In this document: positions 41,308 through 50,767 of the stretch, in pieces
How the letters are laid out: every line of letters begins with the position of its first letter
Numbering within the stretch: position 1 is the stretch's first letter
DNA from: Pseudomonas rubra
GTDB taxonomy: Bacteria; Pseudomonadota; Gammaproteobacteria; Pseudomonadales; Pseudomonadaceae
NCBI RefSeq assembly: GCF_028656935.1
Contig: NZ_JAMDGZ010000015.1
Span: forward strand, 62,001-126,000
DNA length: 64,000 nucleotides
Direction of reading: 5' to 3'
Notes under the pieces: generated by a model
Told to the model about the DNA's origin: nothing
The model's database searches: none
The model's input: only the letters and a program-made list of their open reading frames with translations
Made by a program: the position numbers and the translations under genes

Positions 41308-42453
41308 CTACTTGTTCAGGCCGGCAATGCAGGGCGACACGAACAGCTCGCCATGCCAGGCACCGCGCAGGGTCAGGGCGGTCACCAGCAGCCACAGCGC
41401 CGCCAACGCCACCACCAGCACCATGCCCATGTCATGGAAGAAACCCAAACCCAGCCAGGCCGCCAGTTTCAGGGTGGCCAGGGTGTACACCCCCAACGGG
41501 AAGGTGAAGCCCCACCAGCCGAGGTTGAACGGCATGCCGTGGCGGATGTAGCGCAGGGTGATCAGCACGGCAGTGAGCAACCACCACAAGCCGGCCCCCC
41601 ACAGTACAATGCCGGCGATCAGGCCCAGGCCACGGGCAATCTCGCCCAGGTTGCCGAGGCCATTGGCCGCGAAGATCGCCGGGGCTTCGCCGCCGAGCAG
41701 GAGCATACCCAGGGCACCGGTACCGATCGGCCCCAGGGCCAGCCAGCTCGACGCGGCCATGTTGGCTTGGGGCAATTTGTGCAGGGCCATGCGCAGCATG
41801 AGAATGGTGAGGATGCTGAACGCCACCGGCAACGACACCGCCCACAATACATAGCTGGTGATCAGCACCTGAAACTGCGCGTGCGCATCCACCAGGTGCG
41901 GCGCCAACAGGCCGCCACTGGCGGCGGCAACTTCCGCAGCCACCACCGGCAGCAACCATACAGCTGTCATCTGATCGATGCTGTGTTCCTGGCGGGTGAA
42001 CATCAGGTAGGGAATGGCTACGCCGCACAACAGCGCCAGACCAACGTCGAACCACCACAGCGCCTCGACCCAGGGCAAGATGCCCTCGCCCCAGCGATTG
42101 ATGCCGAACACCAGGCAGCCATTGAGGATGGTCGCAAGGCCCATGGGAATGGTGCCGAAGAACATCGACACGGTGGAATGGGCAAAGATCCGCCGCGCTT
42201 CATCAAAGAACAGCACCCAACGCGCGGTGTACAGCAAGGTAAACAGCACGAACAAGCCGATGGTCAGCAACCACAGCGATTCGGCCAGGCTGTGCAGGCT
42301 CGGCACATTGACCTGCGCCAGGGCCAGGGCGAGTACCCCGGTGCCCATGGTGGCGGCGAACCAGTTGGGGGTGAACTGACGGATCACTTCACGCGGGTGC
42401 GCCAGCTGGCTCAGCGGGCGTAATGGCGAGGTGCGGGTTTGGCTGCAAGGCAT
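41308..42453 (-). CDS. TDT/SLAC1-family transporter (TehA-like)
   Basis: A 381-residue inner-membrane protein with about ten hydrophobic helices, of the tellurite-resistance/dicarboxylate (TDT, SLAC1) family of anion channels and exporters. The N-terminal FTPNWFAATMGTGVLALALA and the internal MFFGTIPMGLATI are family patterns. Possible substrates include C4-dicarboxylates, sulfite or tellurite-related anions; the sequence does not decide. It is divergent from the MFS gene at 42617 across an AT-rich 163-base region with inverted repeats. A short stretch separates its stop from the LplT-PlsC gene. Confidence 0.86.
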   Translation of the reverse strand: MPCSQTRTSPLRPLSQLAHPREVIRQFTPNWFAATMGTGVLALALAQVNVPSLHSLAESLWLLTIGLFVLFTLLYTARWVLFFDEARRIFAHSTVSMFFGTIPMGLATILNGCLVFGINRWGEGILPWVEALWWFDVGLALLCGVAIPYLMFTRQEHSIDQMTAVWLLPVVAAEVAAASGGLLAPHLVDAHAQFQVLITSYVLWAVSLPVAFSILTILMLRMALHKLPQANMAASSWLALGPIGTGALGMLLLGGEAPAIFAANGLGNLGEIARGLGLIAGIVLWGAGLWWLLTAVLITLRYIRHGMPFNLGWWGFTFPLGVYTLATLKLAAWLGLGFFHDMGMVLVVALAALWLLVTALTLRGAWHGELFVSPCIAGLNK

Positions 42454-42536
42454 GATGAATTCTCCTGTCCTCCGGTGAGGTTGGTTTCATCTTATGCCTT
42501 GAAAATATATCTATATAACGGGTAATTTCTCTATCT

Positions 42537-42597
42537 GTTATCGGTTTTGCAGATATACCGATTCCATCGCTCAAGGCGTATGCTCGGCACCGATAAC
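42537..42597. promoter_or_regulatory. Inverted repeat in the divergent TDT/MFS promoter region
   Basis: Perfect nine-base arms GTTATCGGT (42537-42545) and ACCGATAAC (42589-42597), with a second ACCGAT at 42557-42562. Placed between divergent genes in AT-rich DNA, this suggests a shared operator, but no regulator gene is adjacent. Confidence 0.4.
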
Positions 42598-42616
42598 AAC
42601 AAGGACGTGGTCAACA

Positions 42617-43801
42617 ATGCTCACCGCTTTCAAAGGCTACTCGGCTCAGGTTCGCCTGCTGCTGGTCACTACCTTCATCCTCACCTTGGCCCGTGCGATC
42701 ACCCTGCCCTACCTGGTGGTCTACCTTGCGCAGAACTTCGCCCTGGACGTCAGCGGTATCGGCCTGATGATCGGCGGTGCGCTGATCGTCGCGTCATTGC
42801 TGAGCCTGTACGGCGGCTACCTGATCGATACCCTGCGCAGCTACACGGTGATCATCGCCGCGACCCTGACGTTCACCCTGGCCTTTTTCGGCGCCGTGGC
42901 CAGCCGCGAGCTGAGCCTGTTCTTCATCTGCCTGGTGCTGATCAACCTGGCGCTGGCGGTGGTGGATATCGCCGCCAAGGCCGGCTTCTGCGCACTGCTA
43001 CCGCTGGATGAGCGCAGCGAAGTGTTCTCGATCAAATACACCCTGAGCAACGTCGCCTACGCGGTCGGCCCCTTCGTCGGCGTGGCGCTGGTGCTGATGG
43101 ACGATCACCTGCCGTTCTTGCTCTCGGCGCTGCTGGGCCTGGCCATGTGCCTGAGCTACCGGCGCTGGGGCGAGCGCTCGGCAGCGGCACGGGTCGAAGG
43201 CAACGAGCAGGCCGGTTTTCTTAGCGTCGGCGTACAACTGGTAAAGGATCGCCGGCTGATCTGCTTCACCCTCGGCGGCGCCCTCAGCGCCGTGGTGTTC
43301 GGCCAGTTCACCGCCTACCTGTCGCAATACCTGGTGGTCACCAGCAGCGCCAGCGAGGCGGCGCGCTACATCAGCTACCTGGTGGCCACTAACGCGGTGA
43401 CGGTGATTGCCCTGCAGTATGTGATTGGCCGGCGTATCAGCAGCCGTCAGTTGATGCCCTGGCTGATGGCCGGGATGGCGTTGTTCCTGGTCGGCCTGCT
43501 GGGTTTCTCGCTGGCGCAAACGCTGCTGGTCTGGTGCCTGGCGATGGTGGTGTTCACCCTGGGCGAGATCATCGTCATCCCGGCCGAGTATATGTTCATC
43601 GACAGCATTGCCCCGGAACATCTGCGCGGCGTGTATTACGGCGCACAGAACCTGTCCAACCTCGGCGCGGCGCTGGGCCCGGTGATCTGCGGCTTTGCCC
43701 TGGCGCACCTGATGCCAGTGGTAACTTTTTACCTGTTGATTCTGTCGGTGCTGCTGGCGGCACTGTTTTACTACCTGGGGGCTCGGCGAACGCCACAGTA
43801 A
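42617..43801 (+). CDS. MFS transporter, MdtH-like
   Basis: A 394-residue major facilitator with about 12 helices. The region ARAITLPYLVVYLAQNFALD and the loop motif YGGYLIDTLRSY resemble the MdtH/YcaD group of drug exporters. The substrate is unknown. AACAACAA directly before the GGA ribosome site (42595-42602) is a perfect CA motif, as bound by Hfq/Crc in pseudomonads, so translation may be catabolite-repressed. It is followed by a REP unit and a hairpin. Confidence 0.88.
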   Translation: MLTAFKGYSAQVRLLLVTTFILTLARAITLPYLVVYLAQNFALDVSGIGLMIGGALIVASLLSLYGGYLIDTLRSYTVIIAATLTFTLAFFGAVASRELSLFFICLVLINLALAVVDIAAKAGFCALLPLDERSEVFSIKYTLSNVAYAVGPFVGVALVLMDDHLPFLLSALLGLAMCLSYRRWGERSAAARVEGNEQAGFLSVGVQLVKDRRLICFTLGGALSAVVFGQFTAYLSQYLVVTSSASEAARYISYLVATNAVTVIALQYVIGRRISSRQLMPWLMAGMALFLVGLLGFSLAQTLLVWCLAMVVFTLGEIIVIPAEYMFIDSIAPEHLRGVYYGAQNLSNLGAALGPVICGFALAHLMPVVTFYLLILSVLLAALFYYLGARRTPQ

Positions 43802-43803
43802 AG

Positions 43804-43896
43804 CATCGCGGGGCAAGTCGGGGCGCCGCATCGCCGCTCACACACGGATCTCGCCAGCTTTTAAAAAGCTCTCTCGCCTGGCACCAGGCGAGAGTG
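43804..43896 (+). repeat. Variant REP unit and downstream hairpin
   Basis: 43804-43839 is the reverse complement of the variant REP at 24982-25016 over about 35 bases. At 43873-43896 a perfect eleven-base stem (CTCTCGCCTGG and its inverse) forms a tight hairpin that may terminate the MFS transcript; no T-run follows. The rest up to 44073 holds no visible gene. Confidence 0.7.
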
Positions 43897-44073
43897 CGTG
43901 TCGAGGCCAAAAAAACTGGCGATGGCGGTGAGGCGCAGGCCTTGGGATGGAGTAAAGCCTGCGACGCTCTGCCACTGCGACCTTCGTCGGCGCTGACGAA
44001 GCCTCGGCGGCGTGCCAGACTGATTGATCGAGGTTCGCTGTCAGGCTGAATCACCTTTTGTTTCGGAGTTGTC

Positions 44074-47000
44074 ATGTCGCTGTCCAGTGGGCTGATCGCC
44101 GTGGTCGCCCTGGCCTATATGGCCATCATGTTCGCCATCGCCTTCTACGGCGATCGCCGCAGCACGCCGTTGCCGCCGCGCCTGCGTGCCTGGGTGTACA
44201 GCCTGTCGCTGGCGGTGTACTGCACCAGCTGGACCTTCTTCGGCGCCGTCGGCCAGGCCGCCGAACAACTCTGGGCGTTTCTGCCGATCTACCTGGGCCC
44301 GGTGCTGTTGCTGCTGTTCGCGCCCTGGGTGCTGCAGAAGATGGTGCTGATCAGCAAACAGGAAAACATCACCTCGATCGCCGACTTCATCGCCGCCCGC
44401 TACGGCAAGTCCCAGAGCCTGGCGGTGGTGGTGGCGCTGATCTGCCTGATCGGCGTGCTGCCCTATATTGCCCTGCAGCTCAAAGGCATCGTGCTCGGCG
44501 TCAACCTGCTGATCGGCGCTGGCGCCGACGCCACCGGCAGCCGCGTACAAGACACCGCGCTAGTGGTCTCGCTGGTGCTGGCACTGTTCTCGATCGTCTT
44601 TGGTACCCGCAGCCTGGACGTCACCGAGCACCACCGCGGCATGGTCCTGGCCATTGCCTTCGAGTCGCTGGTCAAGCTGCTGGCGTTTCTCGCCGTCGGC
44701 GCCTTCGTCACCTTCGGCCTGTTCAACGGTTTTGAAGACCTGTTCAGCAAGGCGCAACTGGCGCCGCGCCTGGAAGGCTTCTGGAGCGAGACCATCAACT
44801 GGCCGTCGATGATCGTGCAGACCGGGGTGGCGATGATGGCGATCATCTGCCTGCCACGACAATTCCACGTCACCGTGGTGGAGAACATCGAACCCCAGGA
44901 CCTGCGCCTGGCGCGCTGGGTGTTCCCGATATACCTGATCCTCGCCGCGCTGTTCGTGGTGCCGATCGCCCTGGCCGGGCAGATGCTGTTGCCTGACTCG
45001 GTGCTGCCCGACTCCTTCGTCATCAGCCTGCCACTGGCCGAAGCCCATCCGGCGTTGGCGCTGCTTGCGTTCATCGGCGGTGCCTCGGCGGCCACCGGCA
45101 TGGTCATCGTCGAGGCCGTGGCGCTGTCGACCATGGTTTCCAACGACATGCTGCTGCCCTGGCTGCTACGGCGTAACAATGCCGAGCGGCCGTTCGAGGT
45201 CTTCCGCCACTGGATGCTCTCGGTGCGCCGGGTCACCATCGTCGTCATCCTTTTGCTGGCTTATGTGAGCTACCGCTTGCTCGGTTCCACCGCCAGCCTT
45301 GCGACCATCGGCCAGGTCGCCTTTGCCGCCGTGACCCAACTGACCCCGGCCATGCTCGGTGCGCTGTACTGGAAGCAGGCCAACCGACGTGGGGTGTTCG
45401 CAGGCCTGGCTGCCGGGGTGTTCCTGTGGTTCTACACCCTGGTGCTGCCGATTGCCGCCCACAGCCTGGGCTGGCCGCTGGAGCTGTTCCCAGGCCTGGC
45501 CTGGCTGCACGGCAACCCGCTGAACTTGCCGATCACCCCGTTGACCCAAGGTGTGGTGCTGTCGCTGGCGGGTAACTTCACCCTGTTTGCCTGGGTGTCG
45601 ATTCTCTCGCGCACCCGGGTGTCCGAACACTGGCAGGCCGGGCGCTTCATCGGCCAGCAGACCAGCGCACGGCCGAACAGCCGTTCGCTGTTGGCGGTGC
45701 AGATCGACGACCTGCTGCACCTGGCCGCACGTTTTGTTGGCGAGGAACGCGCGCGGCAGAGCTTCATCCGTTTTGCCTACCGCCAGGGCAAAGGCTTCAA
45801 CCCCAACCAGAACGCCGATGGCGACTGGATCGAGCACACCGAGCGCCTGCTCGCCGGCGTACTCGGCGCCTCATCGACCCGTGCGGTGGTCAAGGCGGCC
45901 ATTGAAGGCCGCGACATGCAACTCGAGGACGTGGTGCGCATCGCCGACGAAGCCTCGGAGGTCCTGCAGTTCAACCGCGCCCTGCTGCAAGGGGCGATCG
46001 AGAACATCAGCCAGGGTATCAGCGTGGTCGACCAGTCGCTGCGCCTGGTGGCCTGGAACCGCCGCTACCTGGAACTGTTCAATTACCCCGACGGGTTGAT
46101 CAGCGTCGGCCGGCCGATTGCCGACATCATCCGTTACAACGCCGAGCGCGGCCTGTGCGGCCCGGGCGAGGCCCAGGTGCATGTCGCCAGGCGCCTGCAC
46201 TGGATGCGCCAGGGCCGGGCGCATACGTCCGAGCGCTTGTTCCCCAACGGCCGGGTGATTGAGCTGATTGGCAACCCGATGCCCGGCGGCGGCTTCGTCA
46301 TGAGCTTTACCGACATCACCCCGTTCCGCGAAGCCGAACAGGCCCTCAAGGGCGCCAACGAGAGCCTGGAGCAACGTGTCGCCGAGCGCACCCATGAATT
46401 GTCGCAATTGAACCAGGCGCTCACCGAAGCCAAGAGCCACGCCGAAGCTGCCAACCAGTCCAAGACTCGTTTCCTCGCCGCCGTCAGCCACGACCTGATG
46501 CAGCCGCTAAACGCCGCGCGCTTGTTCTCGGCGGCGCTCTCGCATCAAGGCGAAGGCCTGACGGCCGATGCCCAGCAACTGGTCCAGCACATGGACAGTT
46601 CGCTGCGTTCGGCCGAAGAACTGATCAGTGACCTGCTGGATATCTCGCGCCTGGAAAACGGCAAGATCACCCCAGACACCAAGCCCTTCGTCCTCAATGA
46701 GCTGTTCGACGCCCTGGGGGCCGAATTCAAGGTCCTGGCCCAGCAGCAAGGCCTGGATTTCCGCCTGCGCGGCAGCCGCCTGCGGGTGCAGAGCGACATG
46801 AAACTGCTGCGGCGGATTTTGCAGAACTTCCTCACCAACGCCTTCCGCTATGGCAAGAGCCCGATCCTGCTTGGCGTACGCCGTCAGCAAGAGCGGCTGT
46901 GGCTGGAAGTGTGGGACCGCGGCAGCGGCATCGCCGATGACAAGCTGCAGGTGATTTTCGAGGAGTTCAAACGCCTGGACAGCCACCAGACCCGCGCGGA

Positions 47001-47550
47001 AAAAGGCCTGGGCCTGGGCCTGGCGATCGCTGACGGCCTGTGCAAGGTACTTGGGCATCCGCTTGAGGTGCAGTCGTGGCCAGGCAAGGGCAGCGTGTTC
47101 CGTGTCAGCGTGCCGCTGGCTACGGCACCAGCCGCTGCGGTAGTGAGCCCCGCCGAACAGGCCGGGCAGCCGCTGGCGGGCCTGCAGGTGCTGTGTGTCG
47201 ATAACGAAGACAGCATCCTCATCGGCATGAACAGCCTGCTCAGCCGCTGGGGATGCCAGGTGTCCACCGCGCGCAACCGCGCAGAATGCGAATCCTTGCT
47301 GGCAAACGGCCTGCGCCCGCACCTGGCACTGGTCGACTACCACCTTGACGATGGCGAGGTCGGTACCGAACTGATGGCCTGGCTACGCACCCGCCTCGGC
47401 GAGCCGGTACCCGGGGTGGTGATCAGCGCCGACGGACGCACTGAGATGGTTGCCCAGGTGCATGCCGCCGGCCTCGACTACCTGGCCAAGCCGGTCAAGC
47501 CGGCGGCCTTGCGCGCCCTGCTCAATCGGCATCTGAGCCTGGTCCAGTAA
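44074..47550 (+). CDS. mxtR: SSS-type hybrid sensor histidine kinase MxtR/CrbS
   Basis: An 1158-residue hybrid kinase. Residues 1-500 form a sodium:solute symporter-like domain with about 13 helices (TSWTFFGAVGQAAEQLW). A PAS-type domain follows (about 640-760, GISVVDQSLRLVAWNRRYLE), then a coiled coil, the HisKA box AVSHDLMQPLNAARLF with His806, an ATPase domain (DRGSGIADDK, GLGLGLAIADGL), and a receiver with Asp1088 (LALVDYHLDDGEVG). The architecture matches MxtR/CrbS, whose response regulator (ErdR/CrbR) activates acetate and alcohol metabolism genes. Its 3' end overlaps the convergent rmuC gene by 29 bases. Confidence 0.9.
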   Translation: MSLSSGLIAVVALAYMAIMFAIAFYGDRRSTPLPPRLRAWVYSLSLAVYCTSWTFFGAVGQAAEQLWAFLPIYLGPVLLLLFAPWVLQKMVLISKQENITSIADFIAARYGKSQSLAVVVALICLIGVLPYIALQLKGIVLGVNLLIGAGADATGSRVQDTALVVSLVLALFSIVFGTRSLDVTEHHRGMVLAIAFESLVKLLAFLAVGAFVTFGLFNGFEDLFSKAQLAPRLEGFWSETINWPSMIVQTGVAMMAIICLPRQFHVTVVENIEPQDLRLARWVFPIYLILAALFVVPIALAGQMLLPDSVLPDSFVISLPLAEAHPALALLAFIGGASAATGMVIVEAVALSTMVSNDMLLPWLLRRNNAERPFEVFRHWMLSVRRVTIVVILLLAYVSYRLLGSTASLATIGQVAFAAVTQLTPAMLGALYWKQANRRGVFAGLAAGVFLWFYTLVLPIAAHSLGWPLELFPGLAWLHGNPLNLPITPLTQGVVLSLAGNFTLFAWVSILSRTRVSEHWQAGRFIGQQTSARPNSRSLLAVQIDDLLHLAARFVGEERARQSFIRFAYRQGKGFNPNQNADGDWIEHTERLLAGVLGASSTRAVVKAAIEGRDMQLEDVVRIADEASEVLQFNRALLQGAIENISQGISVVDQSLRLVAWNRRYLELFNYPDGLISVGRPIADIIRYNAERGLCGPGEAQVHVARRLHWMRQGRAHTSERLFPNGRVIELIGNPMPGGGFVMSFTDITPFREAEQALKGANESLEQRVAERTHELSQLNQALTEAKSHAEAANQSKTRFLAAVSHDLMQPLNAARLFSAALSHQGEGLTADAQQLVQHMDSSLRSAEELISDLLDISRLENGKITPDTKPFVLNELFDALGAEFKVLAQQQGLDFRLRGSRLRVQSDMKLLRRILQNFLTNAFRYGKSPILLGVRRQQERLWLEVWDRGSGIADDKLQVIFEEFKRLDSHQTRAEKGLGLGLAIADGLCKVLGHPLEVQSWPGKGSVFRVSVPLATAPAAAVVSPAEQAGQPLAGLQVLCVDNEDSILIGMNSLLSRWGCQVSTARNRAECESLLANGLRPHLALVDYHLDDGEVGTELMAWLRTRLGEPVPGVVISADGRTEMVAQVHAAGLDYLAKPVKPAALRALLNRHLSLVQ

Positions 47551-49030
47551 GGGCGCTGGCGGCCAGCGGGTCGCCTTCGCTCATGGCCCGTTCGAGCAGG
47601 TCGGCAGGCAGGCTCTTGCTGGCCCGGGCGCCCAGCAGCTTGAGCTGCTCGCTACGACTGATCAGGTTGCCACGGCCTTCGCAGAGCTTGTTACGCGCGG
47701 CGCTGTAGGCTTTGTCGACCTGCTGCAGGCGGTTGCCCAACTCGTCCAGGTCCTGGATGAACAGCACGAACTTGTCATACAGCCAACCGGCGCGCTCGGC
47801 GATTTCCCGGGCATTCTGGCTCTGGCGCTCCTGCTTCCACAAACTGTCGATCACCCGCAGGGTGGCCAACAGCGTGGTCGGGCTGACGATGACGATCTGG
47901 CGGTCAAAGGCTTCCTGAAACAGGTTCGGTTCGGCCTGCAGGGCCGCTGAAAACGCCGCTTCAATGGGTACGAAGAGCAGGACGAAATCCAGGCTGTGCA
48001 GGCCTTCGAGGCGGTTGTAGTCCTTGCCGGACAGGCCTTTGACATGATTGCGCAGCGACAGCACATGTTGCTTGAGCGCGGCCTGGGCGATCTCGCTGTC
48101 GTCAGCGGCAATGTATTGCTGGTAGGCGGTGAGACTGACCTTGGAGTCGACCACTACCTGCTTGTCGCCCGGCAACATAATCAGCACGTCAGGCTGGAAA
48201 CGCTCGCCATCGGCGCTCTTGAGGCTGACCTGAGTCTGGTACTCGCGCCCCTTCTCCAGCCCGGCGTGCTCCAGCACCCGCTCCAGAATCAGCTCGCCCC
48301 AGTTGCCCTGGGTCTTCTGGCCCTTGAGCGCCTGGGTCAGGTTGGTGGCTTCATCGCTCAGGCGCAAATTAAGCTGCTGCAGGCGCTCCAGCTCCTTGGC
48401 CAGCGAGAAGCGTTCGCGAGCTTCTTGCTGATAGCTGTCTTCTACGCGCTTTTCGAAGGCCTGGATGCGCTCCTTGAGCGGATCGAGCAATTGCCCCAGG
48501 TGCTGCTGGCTGGTCTGGGCAAATCGCTGTTCACGCTCATCGAAGATTTTCGTCGCCATCTCGGCGAATTGCGCGCGCAGTTCATCACGCGAGCCCTGCA
48601 GATCGTCGAGGCGCTGCTGGTGACTGTCCTGCTGTTCTCGCAGTTCGGCGCTCAGGCCCGCACACTGGGCATCCAGGCGGCGTAACTCGGCTTCACGGGC
48701 GGCGCGTTCGAGCTGCCAGGCGTGAGCGGCGTCGCGGGTTTCGTCGCGATCGATCTGCAACAACTCCAGCTCGCGGGCCTGGGCAGCCAGGGTGGCCTGC
48801 TTGGTGGTGTTGGCCTGGCTCAGATCGCTGATTTCATCCCGACTGGCATCCAGTTGGGCGAGCAGGCCTTCCTGAGCCAGTTGCACACTGCTCAAACGCT
48901 CTTCGAGCAAGGCGGCTTCAGCCTGGCGTGCACTCAGGCGCCGCTGCACCTGAAACACCAGCCCCAGGCACGGCACCACGGCCACCACGACACCCAGCAC
49001 AATGCTGGTCAGATCCACTGCCATCGCCAC
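47522..49030 (-). CDS. rmuC: DNA recombination protein RmuC
   Basis: A 502-residue RmuC-family protein. An N-terminal membrane anchor (LTSIVLGVVVAVVPCLGLVF) leads into a long coiled coil (about 30-210, rich in Glu/Gln/Arg). The conserved nuclease-like core contains GNWGELILERVLEHAGLEKG, FQPDVLIMLPGDKQVVVDSK and LDFVLLFVPIEAAFSAAL, consistent with a PD-(D/E)XK fold. RmuC restrains recombination at inverted repeats in E. coli. The GTG at 49030 has AAGGGGG six bases upstream and is preferred to the ATG at 49024. Confidence 0.93.
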   Translation of the reverse strand: MAMAVDLTSIVLGVVVAVVPCLGLVFQVQRRLSARQAEAALLEERLSSVQLAQEGLLAQLDASRDEISDLSQANTTKQATLAAQARELELLQIDRDETRDAAHAWQLERAAREAELRRLDAQCAGLSAELREQQDSHQQRLDDLQGSRDELRAQFAEMATKIFDEREQRFAQTSQQHLGQLLDPLKERIQAFEKRVEDSYQQEARERFSLAKELERLQQLNLRLSDEATNLTQALKGQKTQGNWGELILERVLEHAGLEKGREYQTQVSLKSADGERFQPDVLIMLPGDKQVVVDSKVSLTAYQQYIAADDSEIAQAALKQHVLSLRNHVKGLSGKDYNRLEGLHSLDFVLLFVPIEAAFSAALQAEPNLFQEAFDRQIVIVSPTTLLATLRVIDSLWKQERQSQNAREIAERAGWLYDKFVLFIQDLDELGNRLQQVDKAYSAARNKLCEGRGNLISRSEQLKLLGARASKSLPADLLERAMSEGDPLAASALTGPGSDAD

Positions 49031-49092
49031 TGCGATCCCCCTTGACCAACAATCAACGGCTCAGCTTATCAGCCTTGGGCCTGTATCCGTAT

Positions 49093-49521
49093 TCAGGCGT
49101 GAGGCAGTAGCTTGAGCAGATGCACGGCTTCCTGCGAGCCCTGGGCCGCGGCCTGTTCCAGCCAGTAACGGCCCTGGGCGGGCTCGTTCAGTTGCCCCTG
49201 GGCGCACAGGCGACCGTATTCGAGCTGAGCCCGACGATCACCGGCACGCGCCGCCTGGCGCAGCAGTTCATGGCCGATACGGCGGTCACGGGCGTTGCCG
49301 CAGTCACGGCAGAGCATCTGCCCCAATCGGCTCTGGGCCACCACAACGCCCTGGCGTGCCGGCTGCTTGAGCAGGCGCCCGGCAAAGTGCTTGACGTTGG
49401 GGTTGTCACCCAGGCGCGGGCTGTCGAGCAACCACAAGGCAACCTTCAAGGAGAAGCGCTTGGGCTCGGGCAGAGGTGTCTGGGCAGCAGAGGCAAGGAG
49501 GGTTTTGGAGCGAAACTTCAT
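49093..49521 (-). CDS. Sel1/TPR-like repeat protein
   Basis: A 142-residue protein with two to three Sel1-like repeats (AQSRLGQMLCRDCGNARDRR, IGHELLRQAARAGDRRAQLE, then YGRLCAQGQLNEPAQGRYWL). Such repeats scaffold protein-protein contacts. The start MKFRSKTLL at 49521 is chosen; an upstream in-frame start looks spurious. No clear signal peptide. The gene follows the long non-coding gap and precedes rmuC on the same strand, 62 bases apart. Its partner is unknown. Confidence 0.8.
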   Translation of the reverse strand: MKFRSKTLLASAAQTPLPEPKRFSLKVALWLLDSPRLGDNPNVKHFAGRLLKQPARQGVVVAQSRLGQMLCRDCGNARDRRIGHELLRQAARAGDRRAQLEYGRLCAQGQLNEPAQGRYWLEQAAAQGSQEAVHLLKLLPHA

Positions 49522-50491
49522 AAAAAAACAGCGAAGGCAACTCGAGAGGCGCGCCACTCTACTCCATTTTTCCAACAATGGCCCGGTGCTTTTCGGCACT
49601 TTTTTCAAAATATTTCAGCGCTTTATTCTTGACGTCAATACAGGTTTTTTCTCCCCGCCAGAAGTCTGTCGATGGATTGTCGGACAGGGCATCAAAAGCT
49701 GGCACGCCCGTCCTAGAGCAAGCGCCTGGGACAATCCACAGAAGCTGTGGATAACTCGGTGGACAACCCCCTAAACCACCCCGCAAACCCCTATGGAATG
49801 GGGGCTCCAGTCAAACTGTCGATTTTTTCACCAGCTAAAATAAGTGTTTTTTTTCATTGACTTAAGGCAACAGCCAAGTCATTGGCAAGCCGCTCGTGGG
49901 TTGTTGCAGCGCTGTAACAGCGGCTGCTCCAAGTGTGCACAACTGCCCTCGAACGAGGCACTTCCCTGCACGAAATTGGCACGTTCCCCGCCTCGCGACG
50001 CAACCAGGCCAATGAAAAACCCCTTCACAGAGACCCTGGAACGCGACATACTGATCGGCTCGCCAGACAAAAATCCGTCAGGCTTGCCAAGACCAGAAAA
50101 ACGCTGTAGTCTTGCCGCCGTTAGTACCAAGCTGAAAGTCAATTCTGGCCAAAGCAGTCCTTACAGTGTCCTGCTCCTCACTTTGGAGAGGCCTGTTGAA
50201 AACAGGACCGGCCCACTCGATGGTTCCCCAGGTAAATCACTTCTTACTCTGACCGAACCAACCTGCAGATTGATCAGGATCTTCACCCAGCGGCATTGAA
50301 CCCGACCCTGGCGTGTTGCCTGTCCTCTGACGTACCTACCAGTCAGCCCCAGCGCCACAAGATAAATGCGCCCAAAACTGGCTGCCCTGTTCCAGTCAGG
50401 TTCTGCGCACCGGCTTAAATGCCCGCGTTACTGGAACGTTTTATATGTGCACGGATCCAAACCGTGTCTATTGCAGGAACATCTAATAACT
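49522..50491. other. Long intergenic stretch with no convincing gene
   Basis: About 970 bases lower in GC than the surroundings. No ORF here has usual Pseudomonas codon use; the longest (49844-50299) is judged spurious. It contains an inverted pair of DnaA-like boxes (49734-49754) and a hairpin with CACGG/CCGTG arms around 50450. It may hold a leader or non-coding RNA for the 74-residue gene downstream, but I cannot show one. Confidence 0.5.
49734..49754. promoter_or_regulatory. Inverted DnaA-box-like pair
   Basis: ATCCACAG-AAG-CTGTGGAT: perfect eight-base arms. The right arm extends to TGTGGATAA (49746-49754), a consensus DnaA box on the minus strand; the left arm (CAATCCACA) is two bases off. 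It resembles the perfect pair at 18072-18102. Confidence 0.4.
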
Positions 50492-50716
50492 ATGAATCAC
50501 TCTATCCATACTCAGGCTGCCATTCGCACCCTTTCCCAGGCATTTGCCCCTCTGAACTGCTTGATCCTGGCGTCGCGCAAAGGCGGCTTCAGCTTCACCC
50601 TGGTCAACGAGCACGGCATTGCCCGTCACAGCGAGCGCCTGTACCCGGAGCAATACTCCGAAGCCGAGCCGCTGCAGGCCGTCATCGAGCGCACCCGTCA
50701 GGCCCTGGTGGCCTGA
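50492..50716 (+). CDS. Small hypothetical protein, 74 residues
   Basis: A 74-residue soluble protein, MNHSIHTQAAIRTLSQAFAP followed by LNCLILASRKGGFSFTLVNE and a helical C-terminus ending in VIERTRQALVA. It looks like a small alpha/beta protein conserved in pseudomonads, but I recognise no named family. The ATG at 50492 is preferred to a longer frame reading in from 50366. A strong terminator follows 24 bases after the stop, supporting a real single-gene transcript with a long leader. Confidence 0.72.
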   Translation: MNHSIHTQAAIRTLSQAFAPLNCLILASRKGGFSFTLVNEHGIARHSERLYPEQYSEAEPLQAVIERTRQALVA

Positions 50717-50740
50717 CCCGCACGACACTGCAAACGCTCA

Positions 50741-50767
50741 AGCCCCGCCCTCTGGCGGGGCTTTTTT
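50741..50767 (+). terminator. Rho-independent terminator
   Basis: Perfect nine-base stem AGCCCCGCC/GGCGGGGCT with loop CTCT, followed by TTTTTT. It ends the transcript of the 74-residue gene. Confidence 0.92.

Noticed and set aside
49844-50299. 151-residue plus-strand ORF in the long gap
   Set aside because: No domain, no ribosome site, unusual codon and residue use (Ser/Pro/Arg/Thr), and no support from neighbours.
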